DNA of 64,000 nucleotides from Aulostomus chinensis (GCA_037954235.1 JBBMOA010000019.1:16989805-17053804), one strand, 5' to 3'. Shown: positions 11,661 through 23,877, counted from the first letter of the stretch. The notes: generated from the letters alone by a model not told the origin. Translations and numbers: made by a program.

Positions 11661-13259
11661 TGGTGGCAAATGCGAAGCCTGGTGATCCTTAAAAGTTGCC
11701 CTTTACCAAGCCAAGCATCAGTGGGCCTATTCAGCACTGCACGCTGCTGAAAGGCAAAAACTTTCACGGCACTTCATCGTAAACTAACTCAGCCGGAGAT
11801 CAGGATGGTGGAAAGTTACAATGACTAACAATCCTCCTCTGCTCAGAAACCATCCAGGGGGCTGGATACAGAAATGCTGAGTGTACACAAAAAAAAAAGA
11901 TGAATGCATCATTTTCTAGAGAAGTAAAAAATAGATATTTATTAAAAAAAACTGTGCAGTGAGAATGCGGGTCATTCACATAATGCATGTGGCTGCAGGC
12001 TGATGGAGGAGCGTCACATGAAAGGAGGATTGGATTGAGTGAGGGATTTTACATAACGGTTTTTCCACACGTGTTTATTTTTTACTGCGATTGAACACGA
12101 TCGTGACAGAACTGTGGACTGACGTCGAGGCACGTGTGCAAACATTGACTACAACCTTCTGATGGCTCAAAAAATGGCTGAAAATATCAAAATAAAACGG
12201 AAAATTCGAGGATTGCTGTCATTCTCGCCATGTCAGAACATGAAAATTCAGTGCTCCGGATTCCTGCTTAACATAATCAATGAACAAAATGTAAAACGTG
12301 CATCAGCTCTCTCCTTCTGTTCCAAATGGGTGGATATTACCCGACTGAAATACATGCAAATAATCTTTGCAGTTTGTGATTTTTAGTTTTTTTTGCAGTT
12401 CGTGAATTCACCTCAACATGATTAAAAAAAACAAAAAAAAAAACGAAGATTAAAACAGCGTGCATGCATATTTCTGTCCAACCTGTTAGAACTGAAGACC
12501 GTTACCTGCCTCCTCATCGATTCTGAACCCCTTTTCCTCCAGAGCACCTAAGTTCCATCAAACACATGAGCAACATCTGCTTTTCTGACTTCAGAGTCGA
12601 TGATGTCAGCACGACGGTGAAGTTCTTCGTACCTTTGGGCTGAAAAACAAAACAACGCTCAGGAAGGAAAACATCATGGCTTCGGTTACTTTTAACTTCA
12701 TTATGATCGGGGCCTTTTGTTGTCATCGTGTAAAAGATAACCATGAGGTTCAGGTTAGGGGACAGCAGGGATTTTGTGACTTGTTTTGCAAGAAAAGTGA
12801 AACTTGTGGTTGTAAGGACATCTAGAAGACATCAAAAGTTTATTTTTGGAAGTAAAGCAGGGTCATTACTAGAACATGGTACAAATGGAAGCTGACAAGG
12901 GTCATCTAATGGGCTGGAAACATCTGAATCAGGTGGCTACACTGATTGATTCTGAAACAAATGCCAAACAAGACAAATCACTTGATCTTTAAAATATTCA
13001 TAAATGCTCGGTATTAACGAGCTTAGCTTTTTACCTTGGCGATGTGCTTGGATGCGTCCTGTGTGATTCAATCAGCAATGAACTTGAGTACATTTGTGGC
13101 ATCTTTATTCGATTATGGACACTTATGTAAATTTCTAGCCTTGATGCTGAGCCAAATGACAGATTTAAGAAAAAGTAACAAAACCAAACCAAACCCAAAA
13201 CCATTCGCTACTAAAAACACACTCAGACAGCTGAGTTTCACCCAAGTGAAAGTCTAAGG

Positions 13260-13833
13260 CTGGGGTCCTCTATTAGCGGTCCACCACTGGACACACCTCT
13301 CTGCAGACCCAGGGCAAATGGCACTTAAAAAAAAAAAAACGGAAAAAAACGCAGTTTCACTAAATTCTGTTTCATTCCACTTCTGTTGTATTCAATCACT
13401 GCATGCGCTCTGCGTGCTGTGTGTGTGTGCATGTGTGTGTGCGTGCATGCATGTGTGTGTGTGTGTGTGTGAGAAAGTGTGTGCTTCGGGAGACAGCGCT
13501 GATTGGCTGTTGCCTGGGTGACAGGGTATTATGGGCTGTCATCTCTATGACAACGATGCGCTGATTGGCTAAGAGAGCGTGCATGCTGCTAGCTAAACTG
13601 GACGGACCACAGCAGTGTGAAACAGGACGTACCCGGCACTTTGCAATCTGTTTGTTTACATGCCACCAGTAGAAGACCGAATCTAACAAAATGGCATGCT
13701 CAAAGTTGACCAAGAGAGGAAAAGTGGACAGTGCTTCGACCTGCCTTGTACTTGACCGACATTAATAAATGGACCCATGCTTGTTTGAAAAAAACAATTG
13801 TGGACCTTGAAGATTTGTATTTGAGGACCCCTG
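13260..13833. mobile_element. Non-autonomous hAT-type DNA transposon, 574 bp, with 8-bp target duplication
   Basis: The element is bounded by a perfect 8-bp duplication GTCTAAGG (13252-13259 and 13834-13841), the length hAT transposases produce. Its left end reads CTGGGGTCCTC and the inverted right end CAGGGGTCCTC, 10 of 11 identical, with further partial matching inward to GGTCCAC. This fits the CAGGGGT-type termini of the hAT superfamily. No transposase frame remains inside, so it would have needed a partner element to move. It carries a poly-A run (about 13327-13338) and an interrupted TG tract (13419-13471). It sits about 30 bp upstream of a strong splice-acceptor-like sequence. Confidence 0.85.
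13419..13471. repeat. Interrupted (TG)n with GCATGC units
   Basis: TG tract broken by GCATG motifs, inside the hAT-type element. Confidence 0.9.
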
Positions 13834-13870
13834 GTCTAAGGGGAGAACTGTCTTTTCTGTTTCTCTGCAG

Positions 13871-14013
13871 GGATCGGCGAGGTCAGTCGGCAGTGGTCCA
13901 TCCATCACACCCTGGCCGCTGGACGGACGCAGCTGCTGGATAAATGGCAGATGACAGTTTACCTGCAGTTTGCCAAATGGTTCTTAGAGGAATACACAAC
14001 GGGGAATGCATAG
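13871..14013 (+). other. Exon-like open frame after a strong splice acceptor, function unknown
   Basis: The preceding bases contain a long pyrimidine tract ending TTTCTGTTTCTCTGCAG at 13870. The frame after it starts with the codons ATC GGC GAG GTC (residues IGEV) and stays open to a TAG at 14011-14013, about 46 codons. Codon choice is unlike the surrounding spacer: most third positions are G or C, and the residues include several W, Q, L and K as in real protein. I see no good donor inside, so it would be a last coding exon. I do not recognise the protein, no poly-A signal is evident nearby, and no partner exon is established. Chance or an old gene remnant remain possible. Confidence 0.22.
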
Positions 14014-14765
14014 CCGCGAAAAAAACAAAAACAAAACGAACAACCCTGAATGCCAAGTATGGTGAAAAACAGGTGGCTCTTACATTATACTTGTCATCTC
14101 GTCAGTGTGGCATTAGCATGCTAGCAGGAGACCAATTGGCCAGTTGTACTTTTGAGGGAAGACGAAAATGCGACTGAATATGAAAATACTGTACATTTTC
14201 CCTCCAAAACACATCAGCCTTGTTAGACCAATGGGTAGGTAGGGAGATGAAGTTTTCAACATAGCATTTTGGGACAGGGCTGTTTTACTGTAATTTGAGC
14301 CAACCTTTTGTCCGCAGACAGATTTATTTTTTCTAAAGCATCTGCCAGTATTTGTCCAAGGGCCAGAATTTTTTAAGCAGGCACTGTGGAAGTCAGCCGT
14401 CAACATTTCTGTCAGCTACCACTGGGCTGTTTTATTTATTGATATCCACCTTCTGTTTGCACAAAGGCTCACTTTGTCATGAAAAAAAAGACAAAATGTG
14501 ACACTGAATGCGCGCGCCGAAAATACAAGAACAGTAAAATGTAAAGAATGTAAGAAAAAAACAATCACCAGATCTCAGAGTGAATACGTCTACATGCAGT
14601 CTAAATCAAGCTCATCTCATGTGCTCTGTTTAAAGCCTGTTACTCAAGCTTGTGGGGCTCAGAGTGCAGTTGACCTACACTCAGCAATGTATTTGAACAC
14701 ATCGTACGTTGTCGCTGCAACGTAACTGATAAACCCGCTTTCTTTCTACGTGTGCTTTTCTCAGG

Positions 14766-14938
14766 TAAAGTGCTTTTTCTCTGTTTTGCGTGTACATTGT
14801 CTCCACATCAATTACTGCGGTAACTCTGAGGAAGCTTCTCCCCTGAAGCAAGCGAGTTTCTCTGGGCCGCCAGTTAATGACAACAACTCCACCGGTCAAG
14901 GCAGAAGGCCGCTCAACCTGAGTCCTGTTCCTGTCTGA
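14766..14938 (+). other. Second exon-like open frame, function unknown
   Basis: A pyrimidine-rich stretch ending GTGCTTTTCTCAG precedes an open frame to TGA at 14936-14938. Its last 38 residues (from NSEEASPLKQ to LSPVPV) look like a polar protein tail. The opposite strand is also open over the same stretch (14681-14899), which weakens the case because both cannot easily be real. No family is recognised. It may equally be chance. Confidence 0.15.
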
Positions 14939-15987
14939 TATCAGTTCTGTTAATGGCAGGTTTTCTTTGCCGTGTTTGTTCGTGAGGGAATTGCTTGGAC
15001 TCCTACTTCCAACGAGCAGTCAAGACCTGCCCTACGACAACAAGCTTAGCTGAATAACTGAATTCCCTTTTGCTGCAGCAGCATCGGCCTGTCAGTCAAC
15101 GTCTTCATCTTAATCTTTCTGTCCTCGTTTCTCTTTTTACATCAGTCCACATATTCTTCCTGTATATGCAACTGGGCATGCGCCACACAACAATACATTC
15201 ATTTTCAACAAGTTCAGAATTAAGAAGTGTTATCTCTAGGCATTTAGTTGTGCATGCGTAAGACATTCTTGTTTTAATAAACCCTGGCGAGCACAATGCC
15301 TAACACCTGACACGCCTTGATACAAATAACTTTCCTTAAAATGAGGGGAAAAAAACAGTTCCATCCATACTGTGTGACAGAGCAATTTTGCAGCTGGTTA
15401 GCGTCCAGGAATATCACAAAAGCCTTAGCAACGACATAATTATTTCGCTGATCCACTCTACAGTCATTTCAGTGAATGAAAGAGACCCCCCCCCCCCTTT
15501 ACCCACTTGTTTTGAGGTGGAAAACTGTGGTCTGTGCCAATGTGTATTGATGATAACATTTACTAAATTGAATACCATATTCATGTTGGTGCTAACTTGG
15601 GTTGATATTTCCCTCTTGGGTGCACATCTGTGTCAATATAAGATACAGAATGATATGTTCGTGAAATTACGCTATGAATTGGATTCAGGCGGCTCAGCAC
15701 TGATCCCCGCAGATAGATCGTGCTGATATACGCTGCAGGACTATTTACATACACTGCCTTTTAGACATCTGATATTAATAATCTAATATAAGTCTTTCTA
15801 ATGCTTAATTGTGAACAAGGTGGTAAATAATCTGTTCCGGTTTTGCAGCTATCTTTCTCCTCATGTTGTTTGCGGCTCTGAGCTGATTCCCTGTTAATTG
15901 GCTGAAAATGGCTCGTGCGTATGTGTGCAGTCCATTAGGCTGCAAAGATAAGCTCATCATAATTTACACCCCTTTTGTGTCTGTTTG

Positions 15988-16013
15988 TTTTTTTTTTTTT
16001 GGGGGGGGGGGGG
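15988..16013. repeat. T13-G13 homopolymer junction
   Basis: A run of 13 T passes straight into 13 G. Confidence 0.9.
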
Positions 16014-17274
16014 TGTTCCCTCATCTATATTAGCCACACGGTGGATGATACCACTTCAGCTCATTTAGCTGAAAATAAAAACACACAATCATAACAATAA
16101 CAGCAGGCCTCAGCGGACTGAGAAATACAGTTATTTTGTTATCAGATTAGCGCACAACCCATCATACAAATCTGAAGCCTCCAATTGTCCTGTGCTGCCT
16201 GGATAAGGTGGAGAGACACCCCCCCCGCCGCCAAATATTTAATTAAAGGACATCTCATTCCTCCACAGTGGACATGACTATTAGCTGTGAAGTAATTAAA
16301 AGTGGCACAGACACAGGAAAACCTTACTAATGACTCCATAAACCTTTCATTCTGGGAGTATCAGCAGCTTAGAAGGAGTTCACGGCGGCGTACAGTGGGC
16401 TCAAGAGCTGACAAGACGGTCATACCACCACCCAGGAGACGGGAGAGGATTATTAGCTGTAAACGGAACCATTCTAAACAGTAATGGAGTGGTGAGGGGA
16501 TGAAACGAAATCCCTTTGCTTGCATAAGCTGTTTTGTTTACTTTAACTGACGTTTATACGCTGGATATATTTATAGGATTTTTCTGTTAAATCTGAAGCA
16601 GTGTAAATGTCCTAAAATGACTAAAATAAGGTTGCAGAGTGAATGAGCTCAAGAGCAAATTGAACACATCTTCACTTCATTAAGAAGACACTGCCGATTC
16701 TCAGGCCTGACGTGACAACGACTGCTAATATTGTGATTGTTTTAACAAAAACCTCGTCATCTATTAACTTGCAAGTTCTCCAGACAGTTTTATTAAAAGC
16801 AGGTTCAATGAAAAAATCAACCTGTATGTCACTAAGGCTACACTAGGGTTCTATTTGGTGCTGTTGATTACTAATTGATGCACTGATATTATATTAACAT
16901 TGACCGGGCAACCACTTCAGTCAAATTAGCATTCAGCTTTTGTAAACTGACATTTTCTGAATAATGTAGCTGACTAATATGTGATAGAAGTATAATCTGT
17001 ATGAGAATCGCTTTCCGTACTTCAGCTTCTGTAAACACCGCTGCCCTCTGTGGATAGGTAAGGTACTACAACTGAGTTCACGCACGCTTCTCATCTCAGC
17101 CAAAGACCCAGCCAGGTCACGGAATGAACGCCTCACTGATCGGGCAGGTAGCCACATGTGTAGTGAACAGAAAACATGACATTTGTAACACAGTTAATGT
17201 GTTATTCTAGGGTTTGCAGTCTAAATGTGACCCTTGCATGTGGACTCATTTATTTATTCATTCATTCAATTGGT

Positions 17275-17275
17275 G

Positions 17276-17341
<66 letters not shown>

Positions 17342-17351
17342 GCGTGTGTGT

Positions 17352-17383
<32 letters not shown>
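17275..17383. repeat. Long (TA)n-(TG)n tract with CG steps
   Basis: Starts with alternating TA, continues as about 28 TG units, then TG with regular CG dinucleotides. Strict purine-pyrimidine alternation over more than 100 bp is the textbook condition for left-handed Z-DNA. Confidence 0.95.
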
Positions 17384-17934
17384 TGTTTACTCTGGCAGAA
17401 ATGAACTCTATTTCAAAGTGAAGAATCAACCAGGCTCTTTGATGTGTAATCTTGTGACGAGATCGATCATGGCAATTTAACCTAGAGGGCCCCGCTGCGT
17501 CCTCGATCAACCTGCGGCCATTTCCATTACGTAGGCTGAAATGTAGGGATCTTTCTGATGTGCTAAACTGAAGGGTGTATCAGAGAGGTGGGGGGCAACC
17601 ACACGCAGAGAGTTGAAGCTGTGGTGGCTGGTGAGAACTGTTGTTGTTGTTCAGGCACTTAAAGCTTGGCTGGATAATGGATGCATAGATACATGAATGG
17701 ACACTCACTTATATAACTTCCTATCTAATTACAACCCCTGACTTCTGCTCTTTATGAGCCTCATGATCAATTTGGAACATGTGTCTCTTAGTCGTGATAC
17801 TCAGCTCAACTCAAAGCCTGCCCTTCCCAAGTTTCCCCATCCATATTTGTTGCCACCCGTTTGCCTTTCAAGTACCAATAGGTGTCGCGGACACCTACGG
17901 ATGAAGACATTCTTCCCTCCTGCACCGCTTCTTT

Positions 17935-18270
17935 GTGAATCCAGAACGCAGAAAGATCCAGCCACGTATATTCAGCTCAATGATGATTGCAACCGACGAC
18001 TGACAACAGCTACAGCAACAAAACAGGACAGGGAGACAGTCCAAAAATGTCAGTTTACAAACTCTCAAGTGCGTCATCCAGTAAATCCACACACCCTTTA
18101 TCCAGCTGTGCGCTCAGGAATCCACAAACACAAAATAAATCCCAACACGTATAGTTCAAGCGTGGATTATGACAAATGACGTCCTTGAAAGTTTGTAAAT
18201 GAACAGTTGTTGACGGTTAGCTTTGGTTTCACTACACGTGGCTGGCTCTTCCTGCATTCTGGGCTCACCA
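17935..18270 (+). repeat. Unnamed dispersed repeat, copy with inverted arms
   Basis: At 17942 the plus strand has a CAGAACGCAGAAAGATCCAG motif followed by CCACGTATA. At 18235-18262 the same motif occurs inverted (CACGTGGCTGGCTCTTCCTG and on). Between them lies AGTTTGTAAATG, also found in the copies near 22.8 and 53.0 kb. Inverted arms suggest a foldback DNA element, or two copies in opposite orientation. No target duplication found. Confidence 0.4.
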
Positions 18271-19000
18271 GCCAGTCCTGCAGGACAAAACCTCTTTGTG
18301 AGCCCCTTTTGTGAATGGTTGAACATAAATGGCAATAACAAGCAAGTAGACACAGTGGTGTTAACTGTTAGATCATGGGGTCAGTATCAGATGTCAGATG
18401 TTAAATCAAGATTACTTTCTTTTACTGCTCTTTGTGCTGTATGAAGTTAAACGACAAACAACTACTATGCAGTCTTTGTGAAAGCACCCTCTCTTCACAC
18501 CTCAAAAGCGGTTAAAACTCAAACATTCCGCTGAATTACTAAAGTGTCTTTATTTAAAGTTTCCTTTCATCTCACAATCACACTTCTCCGAGCGATCCTC
18601 CCAGAAGCGTGTAAAAGAAGAAGTGAAAGTACAAGGTCTCTGAGAGCAGCGTCAGGCTGACATTTTCTTCACGCTTTTTTTTTTCCCTCCACAACCACAC
18701 CATTTCTTTCTCTCTCCCCTCAGTAAGTACAAATTAATATTTCCTTTCACCACTTTAACCAATTTGTCTGATAGCAAACGCCCATGTGAAGGGCCCTTGT
18801 GTGATCAGAATGACGCCCCCATCCAAGGACCGCGTTTACATTCCAGGAAAGAAGCCAATATTATGTATGTGAGAATTAAAATAACACATTTTATTTGTGG
18901 GCACCTTTCACAACACTGAAGGTCAACTTGCGATGCATTAAAGCAAACTACACAAAGCATAAAAAAACAGATTATCATCAGACAACTAGCAGGGTGGAGG

Positions 19001-19039
19001 CACCAGAGACCCGCACTTGAATGAAGCGGGTCTCTGGTG
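19001..19039. other. Perfect 14-bp hairpin
   Basis: CACCAGAGACCCGC (19001-19014) and its exact complement GCGGGTCTCTGGTG (19026-19039) flank an 11-nt loop. The stem is GC-rich and has no mismatch. It is too short for a normal pre-miRNA and I know no element with this stem. Confidence 0.8.
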
Positions 19040-21559
19040 GGCAAATTTTTCCGTACGTTCATTTTACATTATGCACTCAAATTTATCGAGAACTCCTGCT
19101 CGCATCATCTAAATGTGACCCGCCGATGACACGTTAAACCCTCTAACCTAACGCCGAGCCCGCAGGGACGATTGGATGCAGCTGGATCAACATGGGCGCC
19201 GGCCAGCAAAGCTCTTATGGAGCTCAACAAGTGGGAGTGGGCAAGTGGAGGGTTCTTCATGGCTGCATCAGCATCACGGTTCCTTTGAGAGCTGTTACCA
19301 TGGTAATTTTACTTCCCACCAACATCTTGCTAGGAGTACGTGGGCATAGTGAGTAAGAGATAAGAGTATTTAACAAATTCAGTCTTATCAGTTGAGCCGA
19401 TCAGAACTCAGTAAACACGATTTTGAATAGGAATTTAAAGGTCCATGAGATGAAACATACATATTCCAGGTTTAATCCGCTTCCCTTGCGATTCATCTCA
19501 TCTCTTGATATATTAAATGCTTGTATTGTCTCTTCCAGTAAAAACAACTCAAATATTTGATGACTTATCCTGCATTCAGGGGTGTGCATAGTTTTCCATC
19601 CAGTGAAAAATCCTCTCTCCATGAAGTTACCATAAATGGCTCCTTGTCCCTCCGGGGAAAAACATTTTCTGGAAGTGTACAGTATAAGAAGCTAAGTGTA
19701 TAAAAAAAAAAACACAAGAAAAACACATATAAACACAACATAAATAAAACTGAGAGAAATCATGTGGTCCTCCGACCTCACTGAGCCACACAGCAACACC
19801 GTTTTTGACGTCTGCTGAAGTCGCTATGTGTAGCGCCTTGCTGGGCAAAGAGTTAGAGGCTACATGCAGTAATGAGGTAAAAGAAAGTCTGTCTTCTCAT
19901 TATACAAAAACTGGTGTTTAATTTGTTTGCATACTGTTAGCATTTCAGCAGCTACTCAGTTACAAGTACAAGACTGTTTCTTTGTGTCGTAGCACAAAAG
20001 GCCTCTGCAGCGACTACGCCTGCACGGACCGCTACAAATTTATAAATTTGTCTGTAAAATTCTCCACTCATATGCATGTGAAAGACCATGGTAGAATTTA
20101 ATGTTTTCCTCCCGAAAAATGTTGAGATTTACTTTTTTATTGCAGTCAAGTTCACTGTTTGACTCCAGTTGAACTTCATGTTGCTGTTATGTGAGCACTT
20201 CTCTGCGGTTCAGTCGATTCTGGCGTGTGCTCACTTAGAATGTTCACTCCAACCACTTGGTTATTCTGGATAAGTTTGTCACACATTACCGTATCCATCT
20301 TTCTTGCAGTGAAACATTCTATTTATTTATGTTTTTGGAGCATGAACGCAAATATATTTTTCATTTCTCTGAGCTTTTTTGAAAAATACGTGGATGTGGT
20401 GCACAAGTTTCGAATGTATGATCTGAGGGATTTATTTTGGAACCATTACTTGGCGAGCACTCGGTGTTAGAATAAATATACAAAACTTTTTTTTTTTTCC
20501 ATGTCAAAATGAGTTAAAAATATCTTATTGTTTGCTCGATGATTGACTGCGAACTGTCGAGCATCTCTGTGGGGGGGGGAAAAGAAGCCTATCGACACAG
20601 AGGGTTTTTATCACGCTGCTGCTTTGTGATAAGTAATTGGCATTACTAAGATCCACCCATAAGGACTCCCATGGTTCCCTTCAGATAACACAGTGACAGG
20701 TGGTGCAGCAGAGCACACCAATACCAACCCAGTGACTACAAAAAAATACTACATACAACAGCCCAGTACTACACAGCTGTTCTGCACCAAAGCGTCCTTA
20801 TCTGGATGCTCCAGCAATTCCTTGCAGGCTTGCTAAACACTGATCGTGGAATAGTCCCAAATGAATTTGTACACACTGGAATGTGCACCAACCGTGTGTG
20901 AACCAACCCAAAACACTCGCATGCATGTGTGCGGTGGCAGTTTTCCAATTTGCATTTAGATTTAAGAATATTTCCTCCTGAATTATATTTCCGCTCAGTC
21001 ACCGCATGGGTCCCTCAGCTCAATTAGCGCTTTCGCTCAGTTAGCTTAACTATTTCCTTTAGTTGAACCCTGACTACCTGGAGACTTCAATCCTGGCATG
21101 AATATTAAAAATCGAAGTTAAAAAGGTAAAAAGGTAACAGATCTCTACATTAGGCAGGTATCATAACTCTAAATTTGAGCACAAGCTTAGTGCTCAGAGA
21201 GCCACTGGATTTATCCCCCGTAAGCAACCGTACCTCTCACTTGGACACACTTTTATTTAAATTACAGATTTTCATTCCTGGTATGTCCTCACTAGTTTCA
21301 CATGCCCACTTCGTTATTCTTAGGGCTGATTATTATAATCATCTGATGAATCACTGTGACCATGGGATATGCTGCATGTACTGTATGATCTTTTATTCAA
21401 AGCTGCGTTCTCATATTCCATTCAAGGAAACAGCTACCCAGTGTTTTAGCTTCTTTCACCTCATTATTTCTGCTCATTTATTTCATCTAATATTCAGCTG
21501 TTTTTCTTAATTATTATGATTATCATTATCATTATTATTATTATCAGGGTTTTATTTTT

Positions 21560-21675
21560 CCATCTGCCATCAATAACTTATCCAGGTTTGCGTCTGGGGG
21601 GGGGTGGAGCCTGTCCCAGCTGTCACCGGGTGGGAGCCGGGGGTCACCCTGGACGACCACTCACACCCACCGACT
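21560..21675 (-). mobile_element. SINE 3'-region fragment
   Basis: The plus strand shows GGTGGAGCCTGTCCCAGCTG and then GTCACCCTGGACGACCACTC. These match the conserved 3' region of the SINEs ending at 39880 and 62571 (GGTGGAGCCTATCCCAGC). The tRNA-like head is missing, so it is a 5'-truncated, aged copy in minus orientation, with a G9 run inside. Confidence 0.55.
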
Positions 21676-22640
21676 GTTCAGAGTTCCAGTTTACCTCCCT
21701 GGCATGTTTTTGGTGTGCATCCTGGGAGCCTCTTGCGTTTGTTTACGGTCAGTTCTCTGGTAATACTTTTATGTCGGAGTTTGAAGTTTTTCATTTTGTA
21801 TATCGTTTCAGATATTGGTTATTGATCTTCTTCAGTATTAATAATAATCAGCACAAAAAAAACAAAAAAAAAAGCACATTGTTCCACCTGGTATACCAGC
21901 TTTACTGTCGGGCTCTGTGGAGGTCTCAGAGGAAGTTCTCACTCAGTCTTCAGAACAACTCCATTTTCAGTAGCTACAGACTCCTATTTTCAGTAGAAAA
22001 CACTGAAAAGTGCCAGACAGGTTGTATTTGAGTTTTCCTTCCCCCTGGCAGTCAGAACTGATTGAAGTAAAAAGCAAAGGTTATGCGTTTCAGTACCAAC
22101 AAACTAAAAGTCATGCAGTTCAGTGGCACAGTTACTCTGCTGCTACAAAGTGTTCTCCAACCAGAATGAACCCAGAAGCCTAAACAGAGAGAGGGGCTTT
22201 GTTGGTAACAAAAAAAAATACTTTTGCTTACAAACCATACCAAAAAGTGTATTATACCTTTCAAGTACTTCCAAATAGATGCCTTGAGCTCACAAAGACA
22301 GCTTTTTTTCACCTCCTGCATTACTTTTTTTTTTTTCAGATTGCACAATGCGGGAAGTGCCAGCCACTCTGATTTAGCTTGAAGCTGCTGGCGACTGACG
22401 GCTAACAGCAGAAAAATGTACAAAAAAAACCCCCTACGCCTGTTTGCAAACACAGACGTGCATCCTCAGTTATCATTCACGCCTCAAACCGACTTATTTG
22501 CAGCTCTGCCACAGTAGAAGGGAAGAGTTCAAGTGTGTTTTTAGCTCAAATCAAAGTGTTAGTTAAAGACACCTGGATCACACAGCGCTATTCACCTCCA
22601 GAGTTTGGAATGGATGCCTTTGAGCACTTTGCTGTTCGCC

Positions 22641-22850
22641 TCATGTGACTTCCTACTCTCCTGTGGGCATAACTACTACGGCCACTAGGTGGCGACGGAA
22701 TGCAGAAAGAGTGAGCCACGTATGTTTCCTTTGATGATGATGCCTAACAATGGCTAAAGTCACCAAATGAAAATACAGCATTGAGAGTTATTACAGACGA
22801 TGCACTTAGGAGGTTGTAATGGATGTGTTTGGGCTTTCTGCTGTGATTAG
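22641..22850 (+). repeat. Unnamed dispersed repeat, compact copy
   Basis: It starts with a 26-bp block (22641-22666) that matches 24 of 26 bases at 52615-52640. Next come CCACTAGGTGGCGAC, GAATGCAGAAAGAG (22698-22711) and GAGCCACGTATG, then TTGTAATGGATG and GGCTTTCTGCTGTGATTAG. The block order is the same in the copy at 52.6-53.0 kb, but here the first two blocks lie next to each other. The CCACTAGGTGGCGAC stretch (22682-22696) fits the CTCF consensus at 14 of 15 positions. Confidence 0.45.
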
Positions 22851-23838
22851 CCATCCGTCGTTATTGGCCTCAAGCTAAATGTACGCGTCTGGTTCTGTTT
22901 GGAACGTGTTCGAAAGAAGCAACGCAGCAGTGGAACAGCATCTCACTGAGTATTTGTGACTTCTTGAAAGGAACATCGATTTTTGCTGGGAAGTGAGGTT
23001 AATTAAAAATGATGAACACCTCTGCATGCAGAAAGATAAGCTTTTTTAAAGTAAAATATATATTTATATATTTATGACAGTAGATGTGATTCAAAGAAGC
23101 ATCCAGCTTGTGCTCCACAGACCCGAGTCTTAAGATGGACAGAACAGTTCCACACATCTATGCCTGCAGGCCGGGATAATGCCAGTGCTGATTGAAATCT
23201 TTGACTCAAATCCTGGCCCTGTTTGAAGTTGGGTGCCCTCTCACTGTGCTTGAATTTTGTATGGGTTGCAGGTGTCTGGTCATGATACTCCCCTAGGGAA
23301 GCGTACACAGATAAAATGAACTATTACCCGCTATTTGATTGACCTGTCAGCTCCAGCTCTCTGTCTGTCTGTCTGTTTGTCTCTCTCCCTCTCGCTCTCT
23401 CCCTCTTTGACAAACCTGATAGTGTTGTTGTATTTCTTCGCATCCATTCTGTGTTGTAACGACAGACTCTTTCAGCAATAGCTTGAGGAATACAGAAAGA
23501 CAAGGTTGATTCCCGTGTCCTTTATTATCTATCCGTGATGAGAGCTTAATTTGGAGCAGTGCACTTTGTCTGCACCGATATTAGCAGCTTAACTCTTGAG
23601 AAACAAGAAAAGCTTGATGTATCGACTTTTATTTTTTCTGAATAAACAGCATCATGTAATAAGATTTATGGGAAAAAGTTGTTCTAAAGAGACACCATTA
23701 AGCACAGGTCTCTGGAGCTCTGAAGGGATAATACCGAAAGGAATAGAGAGCGAGGAAGATGATAAGGCCACACATGCTTTAGTCTCCCCAACGAGGAGCT
23801 TCCACTGAAGCTACGCCTTAAGGCAAAAAGATCATCAC

Positions 23839-23877
23839 TTTGTATTCACTAATGTTTCGGCCATTAGTGAATATAAA
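23839..23877. other. Hairpin with 16-bp stem
   Basis: TATTCACTAATG (23843-23854) pairs perfectly with CATTAGTGAATA (23862-23873) around a 7-nt loop TTTCGGC. The stem extends four more pairs outward with one G-T wobble. No known function. Confidence 0.75.

Larger units (their letters stand above)
5531..13251. other. Non-coding spacer
   Basis: No domain-bearing open frame on either strand. It contains two CTCF-like sites, an AT-rich tract, a probable LINE 3' end and two long TG tracts, listed separately. The stretch from about 9.85 to 11.6 kb and that from 11.7 to 13.25 kb show nothing I can assign. Confidence 0.7.
14939..21559. other. Non-coding spacer
   Basis: No gene recognised. It includes a C12 run (15486-15497), a T13-G13 junction, a 109-bp TG/CG tract, an unnamed repeat with inverted arms, one perfect hairpin and an 18-bp palindrome (20034-20051). 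The frame at 17754-18179 (141 codons) has no recognisable domain and overlaps the unnamed repeat. Confidence 0.7.

Noticed and set aside
17754..18179. 141-codon open frame on the plus strand
   Set aside because: No domain, no splice or start context, and it overlaps an unnamed dispersed repeat with inverted arms.
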